Origin: Planctomycetota bacterium
GTDB lineage: Bacteria > Planctomycetota > Planctomycetia > Pirellulales > Pirellulaceae
Direction of reading: 5' to 3'
Length of the DNA: 64,000 nt
Assembly (NCBI GenBank): GCA_014238905.1
Contig: JABAAE010000017.1
Span: 1-64,000, forward strand
Notes under the pieces: generated by a model
The model's database searches: none
What the model saw: only the letters and a program-made list of their open reading frames with translations
What the model was told of the DNA's origin: nothing
Made by a program: the position numbers and the translations under genes
Shown here: piece after piece, positions 44,796 through 52,090 of the stretch
Layout of the letters: each line of letters begins with the position of its first letter
How positions within the stretch are numbered: position 1 is the stretch's first letter

Positions 44796-47366
44796 TTATT
44801 CTTCCGAAGTCTCGGGTTCAGGCTCTTCAGAAGACTCTGCAACTGCCGCTGCAACAGGCTCTTCTTCTTCGGCTGCTGCTTCAAAGGCGCCTTCGAACTT
44901 CAAGTGTTTAGGCTTTCCGTCCTTCAATTCTACATCGATCATGATTTTGTTTTTGCCTTCGAATGTACCTTGGAGAAGTTCTTCTGAAAGAGGATCCTCT
45001 ACAAAACTTTCCAACGCACGACGCATTGGGCGGGCACCGAAATCAAGGTTTGTTCCTTTCTTGATCAGGAATTCCTTCGCTTCATCGGTTAGTACCACTT
45101 GATATCCTCGCTCCTCGAGCCGACCGCAGACTTTGATAAGTTCCAGATCGACGACAGCCTTCAGATCCTTCTTTTCCAGATGACGGAAAATGATGGGCTC
45201 TTCCATTCTGTTGAGGAACTCTGGGCGGAATGCTTTATTGACCTCGTCATAAACTCGTTCCTTCATGCTTTCAAAGCTGGCGTCATCTCCAGGGACCTCG
45301 AAACCAAATTTGGATTCGTTCTTGATGGCATGGGCACCTACATTGGTGGTCATAATCAAAATGACGTTTCTGAAATCGACATTTCGTCCAAAAGAGTCTG
45401 TCAATCGGCCTTCTTCCATGACCTGAAGTAACATATTGAAAATATCGGGATGAGCCTTCTCGATTTCATCCAACAGCACCACCGCGTAGGGACGACGTCG
45501 GATTTTCTCGGTTAATTGTCCTCCCTCTTCGTAGCCAACATATCCTGGAGGGGCACCAATCAACCTCGAGAGGTTGTGTTTTTCCATATACTCACTCATG
45601 TCGATGGTGATCAGAGCGTCTTCGTCTCCAAACATGAATTCTGCCAACGCTTTGGCTAAAAGGGTTTTACCGACACCCGTGGGCCCAGCAAACATGAAGC
45701 AACCGATTGGCCTTTTCGGGTCCTTGAGACCACTACGGCTGCGGCGCACAGCCTTGGAAATCGACTTGATGGCATGGTCTTGGCTGATTACTTTTTTATG
45801 CAGCTCGTCTTCCATTTTCAATAGACGAAGACTGTCTTCGGTGGAAAGTCTTGTCAGAGGAATGCCAGTCATCTTCGATATGACTTCGGCAATGACCTCT
45901 TCATCGACCACACCATCGACTTCTCGGGATTTATCGCGCCAATCGCGTTTGATTTGTTCCCGCTTTTTCTTCAGCTTGTCCGCTTGATCTCTTAACGCTG
46001 CGGCCTTCTCAAAGTCCTGATTAGCAACGGCGTCCTCTTTGTCTTTATTCAGCTGGGTGATTTCTTCATCAATGTCTTTTAAGTCTGGTGGTCGGGTCAT
46101 TGTTCTCAGCCGAACGCGAGCTCCGGCCTCGTCAATCACATCGATGGCTTTATCCGGCAGGCATCGACCTGTGATATACCGAGCAGAGAGTTCAACAGCG
46201 GATTCAACTGCGTCGTCGGTGATTTGTACGTTATGGTGTTTTTCATAGCGTTCTCGCAGTCCCTTAAGAATCTCGACGGTTTCGGAGTCACTGGTGGGTT
46301 CCACGATCACTTCTTGGAATCTTCTCGCGAGGGCATTGTCCTTTTCAATGTATTTCCGGTATTCATCGAGCGTCGTTGCACCAATGCATTGGATCTCCCC
46401 CCTTGAAAGCGCCGGTTTGAGAACATTGGCTGCGTCAATGGCTCCCTCGGCTCCACCGGCGCCTACCAATGTGTGTAATTCGTCAATAAAGAGAATTGTG
46501 TTTTTGGCGCGGCGAACTTCGTTCATGACTGCCTTGATACGCTCTTCAAATTGTCCTCGATATTTTGTTCCCGCAACCATCATTGCCAGATCCAGAACCA
46601 CAATTCGTTTTTCGGCTAAAATCTCGGGTACATTTCCTGAGATAACCCTCTGTGCAAACCCCTCAACGATCGCTGTTTTGCCCACGCCAGCTTCACCGAG
46701 CAAAACAGGGTTGTTTTTGGTTCGCCTGCAGAGCACCTGGATCGCTCGTTCTATTTCATTCTGACGCCCAATAACTGGATCCAGTTTGTTTTGACGAGCC
46801 AGTTCTGTTAGATCACGTCCAAAGCTGTCCAAGGCAGGTGTCTTGGATTTACCTTTTCCTGATGGGCTTTCACCACCGCTACCGCCACCATCTGCCCGAC
46901 CACGGCTGGATGCTTCCGCTCCTTCAAGGTCATGCCCGAGAAGATTCAGAACTTCTTCCCTGACATCCTCCAGTTTGAGGGAAAGGTTCATCAATACCTG
47001 TGCGGCCACCCCTTCCTGCTCACGCAGTAACCCTAGCAAGATGTGTTCGGTCCCCACATAGTTGTGGTTGAGATTCCGAGCTTCTTCCATCGAATACTCG
47101 ATGACTTTTTTGGCGCGCGGCGTCTGGGGGAGTTTTCCCATCGTGACCATGTCAGGCCCGCTTTGAACCAGTTTTTCGACTTCGAGACGAATTTTTCGAA
47201 GATCAACATCGAGATTTTTCAGGACATTTGCCGCGACACCGCTACCTTCCTTAACAAGTCCAAGCAGAATATGCTCGGTACCAATGTACTCGTGGTTGAA
47301 ACGTTGAGCTTCCTGATTGGCCAACTGCATGACCTTGCGAGCTCTGTCGGTAAATCTTTCGTACAT
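44796..47366 (-). CDS. clpC: ATP-dependent Clp protease ATP-binding subunit ClpC
   Basis: 856-residue Hsp100 unfoldase. Two Clp-N repeats (residues 1-145: FTDRARKVMQLANQEAQRFN and EYSMEEARNLNHNYVGTEHI) are followed by D1 with Walker A GEAGVGKT (224-231). A UVR motif (about 430-465: ANQDFEKAAALRDQADKLKK) lies in the middle domain, and D2 has GPTGVGKT near 570. The UVR motif and Clp-N pair identify ClpC rather than ClpA or ClpB. It feeds unfolded substrates to ClpP. The C-terminus carries an unusual acidic Ala/Glu-rich tail of about 30 residues. A terminator follows directly. Confidence 0.97.
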   Translation of the reverse strand: MYERFTDRARKVMQLANQEAQRFNHEYIGTEHILLGLVKEGSGVAANVLKNLDVDLRKIRLEVEKLVQSGPDMVTMGKLPQTPRAKKVIEYSMEEARNLNHNYVGTEHILLGLLREQEGVAAQVLMNLSLKLEDVREEVLNLLGHDLEGAEASSRGRADGGGSGGESPSGKGKSKTPALDSFGRDLTELARQNKLDPVIGRQNEIERAIQVLCRRTKNNPVLLGEAGVGKTAIVEGFAQRVISGNVPEILAEKRIVVLDLAMMVAGTKYRGQFEERIKAVMNEVRRAKNTILFIDELHTLVGAGGAEGAIDAANVLKPALSRGEIQCIGATTLDEYRKYIEKDNALARRFQEVIVEPTSDSETVEILKGLRERYEKHHNVQITDDAVESAVELSARYITGRCLPDKAIDVIDEAGARVRLRTMTRPPDLKDIDEEITQLNKDKEDAVANQDFEKAAALRDQADKLKKKREQIKRDWRDKSREVDGVVDEEVIAEVISKMTGIPLTRLSTEDSLRLLKMEDELHKKVISQDHAIKSISKAVRRSRSGLKDPKRPIGCFMFAGPTGVGKTLLAKALAEFMFGDEDALITIDMSEYMEKHNLSRLIGAPPGYVGYEEGGQLTEKIRRRPYAVVLLDEIEKAHPDIFNMLLQVMEEGRLTDSFGRNVDFRNVILIMTTNVGAHAIKNESKFGFEVPGDDASFESMKERVYDEVNKAFRPEFLNRMEEPIIFRHLEKKDLKAVVDLELIKVCGRLEERGYQVVLTDEAKEFLIKKGTNLDFGARPMRRALESFVEDPLSEELLQGTFEGKNKIMIDVELKDGKPKHLKFEGAFEAAAEEEEPVAAAVAESSEEPEPETSEE

Positions 47367-47452
47367 GGAAATTCCTCGATAGCGGCAATGATTTAATTAT
47401 ATTATCGGAAAGTTCAGGCAATTGGAAAAGTGGTTCATTGAAAGTTTTCAGT

Positions 47453-48091
47453 TCAAGCGGCAGGTCGAATGATCCTGGTGGGTACAATCGGTTCACTTTC
47501 CCTTTCACCCGTCTCCGACAGCGGAGATTCGGATTGATCCGATTGAGACTCCATGAGATCGGTTTCCATTTCCCTTATTAATTTACGTTCATCTTCAATT
47601 TCAAACTGCCATTTGGCTATTTGATCCTTTTCTTCCAACGCTTTTAAGAGCTTTTCCGCTTGAGGAAGCCGTCCACGGTGCCGGTGTAGTGTTGAAAGAA
47701 ATAATTGAGCATCAAGATCCTCTGGGTCTATCAAAATCAGCCTTTCGAGAAGTTTCTCTGCCTCATCAACATGACCGCGGAGATATTCCGATTGTGCCGA
47801 TCGGAAAAGTTGGTTGGATTTTGAAGTGTTTTTCTTTGTTTTTCCTTTTTGATGCAACCCAAGTGGAGAATCATTCCGCAGAATAGCCCATGCCCAGGTG
47901 CCTCCCAGAACAATCCAGCAACCAATCAAAGGTGTTTTTGGAATCCACTCCGGGCGCCAGAACGTAGCGATCAGTATGAAATTTAGGAAGCCTGCGAAAC
48001 TAACCGCTTTCCCCAGACCAATCCAACTCCCACGCAACCAAAGTTGTGGCAGTCCTGGCCATAATGTGAAAATAATGGGAATGCGTTGCAT
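47453..48091 (-). CDS. Membrane-anchored TPR protein
   Basis: 212-residue protein with two or three N-terminal hydrophobic segments (AVSFAGFLNFILIATFW, LIGCWIVLGGTWAWAIL). A cytoplasmic TPR pair follows at about residues 95-160 (RSAQSEYLRGHVDEAEKLLE, DAQLFLSTLHRHRGRLPQAE), and the C-terminus is acidic and polar. It lies 86 bp upstream of clpC on the same strand. A scaffold role is likely; no specific function can be given. Confidence 0.78.
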   Translation of the reverse strand: MQRIPIIFTLWPGLPQLWLRGSWIGLGKAVSFAGFLNFILIATFWRPEWIPKTPLIGCWIVLGGTWAWAILRNDSPLGLHQKGKTKKNTSKSNQLFRSAQSEYLRGHVDEAEKLLERLILIDPEDLDAQLFLSTLHRHRGRLPQAEKLLKALEEKDQIAKWQFEIEDERKLIREMETDLMESQSDQSESPLSETGERESEPIVPTRIIRPAA

Positions 48092-48514
48092 TCAGTTTCG
48101 CTCCGGAATCCGTTCCGTTTACCCTTTTAAAAGGCATCGTTTTGACTTGGGATTCTACAATGAGGCGGTCTGGTGAGCAAGGTAAACTAGGCAGAACCGG
48201 GCCGTTCTGGATCGGAAAGAGCTGCTTTTTCATCCATTTGAGGCCAAGAAACAGGGTTCGGTTTTGCTGCCGCGACACTTAGCCGGGATTTTCATTATGT
48301 CCTGAACCCAAAATTTTGGTCGGGAACCATGGAATTCCACCACAATTCTAACGTTGGAGAAAAGTAGAACACGTGGCACGGTCATCTCCACAGCGAGCAA
48401 ATCAACACCCATGGTCAATGGCAAGTGAATTTGTGCTTTTTAGTTTAAGGTGTAATTGAGAATGGGAGGGATTGTCTCATTGCCTAAACGCCCGAGGTTT
48501 GGCAGATTAAATAT
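48092..48514. other. Divergent intergenic region
   Basis: About 420 bases between the TPR gene (minus) and the thiamine-phosphate synthase gene (plus). It should contain both promoters. I looked for a TPP riboswitch ahead of the thiamine gene and found none of its conserved segments. The short frame 48456-48875 is a shadow of the thiamine gene. Confidence 0.4.
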
Positions 48515-49570
48515 ATGCTATCACCCATTGAAAAAAACAGAATCTACCGCGTCCTTGATGCGAATCGTAATCGAGCGATTGAGGGCCTGCGGGTATTGGA
48601 GGACTTTGCTAGATTCGGATTGTCGAACTCAATATTATCCAAAAAAACAAAGGATTTTCGCCATTCGCTTTCAACTGCATGCAGCGAATATTCTGATCGT
48701 TGGTTGCTGCAGAGGGACAGCCAAGCGGATGTGGGAGCCTCGATTACCGCAGCAAACGAATATATTCGGCCAGATTTTGCCTCTCTACTGGTTGCCAATT
48801 GCTCAAGGGTGTCCGAAGCATTACGAGTATTGGAGGAATACTCCAAGCTCCTTGTGCCGGAACTTGCCGGAATAATAGAGACGTTGCGGTACGAGTTTTA
48901 CGAACTCGAGAAAAGCCTGAAACAACAGATTCGAACATCTGATCGACTTGAGGGACGGCAACTCTACGTTTTGACTTCTGGATGTGACAACGAAGTCGAG
49001 TTTCGTAGTCGCATGGAACGACTCGTCGAAGCTGGCACGCATGTGATCCAGTTGCGAGAAAAAAATCTTGCCGATGGAGAGTTGTTGCAACGAGCAAAGA
49101 TTGCAGTCGAAATTTGCCGGCATGGCGATACACTTTTTATTGTCAACGATCGCCCCGATATCGCAGTGATGGCGTCCGCGGACGGTGTCCATCTCGGACA
49201 GGACGAATTTTCGGTGAGGGATGTACGTCTGCTTGTACCCACCGAAATGCTGATCGGTATTTCCGCTCACTCATTAGGGCAGGCCCTCGAAGCGGAGAAA
49301 AATGGAGCGGACTATATCGGTGTTGGCCCGACTTTTCCTTCTCGCACCAAATGCTTCAGTGAATACCAAGGGACTGCCCTGTTGGCTCAGGTTGCCGGTC
49401 AGGTGGATATTCCAGCCTTTGCAATCGGCGGAATCGACTTGGGAAATCTGTCGCAGGTGATCGAATGTGGATTTCACCGGGTTGCCGTTTCCGGTGCCAT
49501 TCATCGGGATCCATCCATCGATGTCATCTCACAGTTTTTGATGCAGCTAGAATCGGGAGTCAAGACTTGA
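48515..49570 (+). CDS. thiE: ThiD2-ThiE fusion, thiamine-phosphate synthase
   Basis: 351-residue bifunctional-looking protein. Residues 1-145 match the ThiD2 domain (RVLDANRNRAIEGLRVLEDF, VSEALRVLEEYSKLL), proposed to phosphorylate the hydroxymethylpyrimidine phosphate. Residues about 160-351 are ThiE, a TIM barrel joining HMP-PP with thiazole phosphate: THVIQLREKN, FIVNDRPDIAVMASADGVHL, GADYIGVGPTFPSRTK and FAIGGIDLGN. TPSRTK-type phosphate-binding and the QLREK motif are intact. It converges on tupC with 25 bp between stops. The fused ThiD2 domain would make a separate ThiD kinase partly redundant. Confidence 0.93.
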   Translation: MLSPIEKNRIYRVLDANRNRAIEGLRVLEDFARFGLSNSILSKKTKDFRHSLSTACSEYSDRWLLQRDSQADVGASITAANEYIRPDFASLLVANCSRVSEALRVLEEYSKLLVPELAGIIETLRYEFYELEKSLKQQIRTSDRLEGRQLYVLTSGCDNEVEFRSRMERLVEAGTHVIQLREKNLADGELLQRAKIAVEICRHGDTLFIVNDRPDIAVMASADGVHLGQDEFSVRDVRLLVPTEMLIGISAHSLGQALEAEKNGADYIGVGPTFPSRTKCFSEYQGTALLAQVAGQVDIPAFAIGGIDLGNLSQVIECGFHRVAVSGAIHRDPSIDVISQFLMQLESGVKT

Positions 49571-49595
49571 GCTTGCCGCGGGGATTCACTGAGAT

Positions 49596-50246
49596 TTATT
49601 GTCGTTGGTCAGCTGGATCGCTGTGTTGGTGGCTCGAGAGTTCAACTTGTTGAGCGGAAGTCGACAGATTGGAATCCAGTTTGGGTGAGGTGATGAATAC
49701 CGTTTTGTCCGACTGATTTAAATAATGGATCAGGTGGTTGGTGGCGATCGAATCCAGTTCGGCGAAGGGTTCGTCAAGCAGGAGGATTTTGGGTTCATAG
49801 ATAACCGCCCGAGCGAAAGCGATTCGTTTTTTTTCCCCGCCTGAAAGAGATTTCGCGTTTTTGTCCTTCAACTCCGTCAGGCCAAATTCTCTTAGCATTT
49901 GCTGCACTTGCGACCTGCGTTGAAGGGCAGGCATTCCCCGCGCGATCAGTGGATATTCCACGTTGTAGGCCGCAGATCCCCGGAACATCAAGGGATCTTG
50001 CGGTACGAAAGCGCAATCTCGTGGACTTATGTCGATCTCAAATTGGCCTTGGAATTCAGTTTCGAGTCCGGAAATGACTCTCAGCAATGTTGATTTTCCG
50101 GATCCGTTGGGACCGGTGACTGAAACGTAGGAGCCATGGGCAACAACAAGACTTTTCAGTTGACAGATAATCTGTCCTTTTTTTTCAACGACCAGGTTGC
50201 TCAGCCGAAGGATTGCTGATCGAGCTGGCGAGGCCTCTTTATTCAT
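49596..50246 (-). CDS. tupC: Tungstate ABC transporter, ATP-binding protein
   Basis: 216-residue ABC ATPase with Walker A GPNGSGKST (about 45-53), Q-loop FVPQDP, signature LSGGEKKRIAFARA and Walker B KILLLDEPFAELD. It energises the TupB permease. The ATG at 50246 overlaps the end of tupB by 8 bases (ATGAATAA), indicating translational coupling. A longer TTG frame exists but is unnecessary. The C-terminus is short and polar, without an accessory molybdate-binding domain. Confidence 0.88.
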   Translation of the reverse strand: MNKEASPARSAILRLSNLVVEKKGQIICQLKSLVVAHGSYVSVTGPNGSGKSTLLRVISGLETEFQGQFEIDISPRDCAFVPQDPLMFRGSAAYNVEYPLIARGMPALQRRSQVQQMLREFGLTELKDKNAKSLSGGEKKRIAFARAVIYEPKILLLDEPFAELDSIATNHLIHYLNQSDKTVFITSPKLDSNLSTSAQQVELSSHQHSDPADQRQ

Positions 50247-50931
50247 CGTCACGGATAAGCCTTCCAATCGTCAGGGTAACGATCATGGCGATCCCAAGCA
50301 GGATTACTCCCATGGCCAATCCATCCGAAAATTCTCCCTTGCCTGTTTCCATCGCAGTCGCTGTTGAGAGGGTGCGCGTACGGTCCTTGATGTTGCCACC
50401 CACCATCATGGCAATTCCAAGCTCTGTTACACAGCGTGAAAAGGCTGTCAGGATTGCAAGAGATATTCCAATTCTTGCCTCAGAAAGAAACGTTCTCCAG
50501 CGTAGTAATCGCCCCGCTCCAAGTATTTTGGCTGTTTCGCTGATTCTCCGGTCAAGGGATTGAATCGCCCCCTGTGTGAGTGAAACGATGATCGGCAAAG
50601 CCAGCAGGAATTCTCCAACCATGATGGCCCAGGGGGTATAGAGTATGTTCAATGGGCCCAGTGGTGCTTGCCGGGAAAACATGGCAAAACAGATGATCCC
50701 GATAAAAACAGTTGGTAATGCCATTCCAATACGAAATGCCTGTAACAACGTATGCCGCAGTGGGAAGCGAGTTCTGGCCAGACACATCCCGATCGGGATA
50801 CCAAAAACAGAAGCGGCTAAAACGGCCGTGCCAGAGATCCAGATCGTGCGAAGCGTGGCCTGCATGACTTCATGGTCGCCACTCAAGATTTGCAAGAAGG
50901 CTTGCTGAATTCCATCCCAAAGGTATTGCAT
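50239..50931 (-). CDS. tupB: Tungstate ABC transporter, permease
   Basis: 230-residue membrane protein with about five transmembrane segments and the ABC permease EAA-like loop (ISETAKILGAGRLLRWRTFL). LTAFSRCVTELGIAMMVGGNIK is typical of TupB/WtpB-type permeases. It pairs with TupA and TupC in the order tupA-tupB-tupC, 26 bp after tupA. The identification rests mainly on its neighbour TupA. Confidence 0.9.
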   Translation of the reverse strand: MQYLWDGIQQAFLQILSGDHEVMQATLRTIWISGTAVLAASVFGIPIGMCLARTRFPLRHTLLQAFRIGMALPTVFIGIICFAMFSRQAPLGPLNILYTPWAIMVGEFLLALPIIVSLTQGAIQSLDRRISETAKILGAGRLLRWRTFLSEARIGISLAILTAFSRCVTELGIAMMVGGNIKDRTRTLSTATAMETGKGEFSDGLAMGVILLGIAMIVTLTIGRLIRDDE

Positions 50932-50957
50932 GGCTTAAGCCTTGGTTTTAGAGGGAT

Positions 50958-51821
50958 TTATTGGACCGAATATGAGCTTCCACTTGCATCATGCAAGGGA
51001 AAGAACAGGGATTCTCCGTTGATCTGATACTCTTGGATTTTCTGTTGGATTTCGGAGGAAATCAGAAAATCGACCCACTGATTGGCGATGTCGGAATTGA
51101 CTAAATTGTTTTTATTCGGATTAACGACAATAACGCCATAGGAGTTCTTCAGGATCAATGCCTGAGGGACCAAGGGAATCAGTGTGATGTGATCCTGCAT
51201 GTACAGAAACGTTGCCCGGTCGCAAATAGTGTAGGCCTGTTTTTGGTCGGTGATGGTTAAAGTAGGTCCCATTCCCTGGCCGGTCTTAAGGATATGATCT
51301 GTTTTCGTTTTACTATCCAAAAGGCCCCAGATTTCTTTTTCCCTAATATGAGTACCACTTTCATCTCCTCGCGAAACGAATGTCGCTTGTTGGGTCGAGA
51401 GTCGGGCAAATGCCTGGTGGGGTTGGAGTCCCTTAATCTTGGCCGGGTCATCAGGTGGCCCCAGGATTTCGAATGTATTGAACATGACGTCTTCTCGACG
51501 GATTCCATGGCCGGATTTGATGAACTTTTCCTCCGCATCACGTGAGTGACACAAGATAGCGTCCACTTCACCACGTTCTCCCAAAAGCAGTGACTTACCT
51601 GTCCCGGCTGCGATGACGTCAACGCGTGCATTTGCCCGCTCCTCAAAAATCGGAACTAGAATTTCCAACAGCCCGGAGTCGTGTGTGCTGGTTGTGACTG
51701 CCAGTCGCATCACAGTCCGGCTTCTAGACGGGTCAGCCGAGACGCACCCACATACCAGCAACATGGCGGTCGCCAACGTTGCTGGAATCCACCCTCCTTG
51801 TTTTCTGTTTTTGAATTGCAT
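50958..51821 (-). CDS. tupA: Tungstate-binding lipoprotein
   Basis: 287-residue solute-binding protein. A lipoprotein signal (TLATAMLLVCGC) precedes the mature part. The TupA signature is clear: LAVTTSTHDSGLLEILVPIF with the TTS oxyanion loop, then AAGTGKSLLLGERGEVDAIL, and FVSRGDESGTHIREKEIWGL. TupA binds tungstate with far higher affinity than molybdate. It is the first gene of the tupABC operon. Which tungsten or molybdenum enzyme it supplies is not visible in the window. Confidence 0.93.
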   Translation of the reverse strand: MQFKNRKQGGWIPATLATAMLLVCGCVSADPSRSRTVMRLAVTTSTHDSGLLEILVPIFEERANARVDVIAAGTGKSLLLGERGEVDAILCHSRDAEEKFIKSGHGIRREDVMFNTFEILGPPDDPAKIKGLQPHQAFARLSTQQATFVSRGDESGTHIREKEIWGLLDSKTKTDHILKTGQGMGPTLTITDQKQAYTICDRATFLYMQDHITLIPLVPQALILKNSYGVIVVNPNKNNLVNSDIANQWVDFLISSEIQQKIQEYQINGESLFFPLHDASGSSYSVQ

Positions 51822-52090
51822 TTCTTAATCTAGGAGGGGATTGCTTTCTTTATGTTGCATGACCAGCGTTGGGAGACACCTTTAGTTCGTGGAATCTTGA
51901 TCGAGCGGGCAGATGGAACCGACTATCAAGATCAACATAAAAAAATGTTCCGGTATGACAACCGGCAGTCTACCAGTTTGCAAAATCAGTTAAAGTCGTT
52001 GCCTGATTCAGGCATCAATATCCATGCAGGGCAATGACGGGGGGAATGGAGGCAGTTCTCTGTGTACCAATGGACTACCAACCATCGAAT

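Noticed and set aside
48092..48514. Possible TPP riboswitch ahead of the thiamine gene
   Set aside because: The conserved CTGAGA and downstream ACCTGA-type segments are absent.
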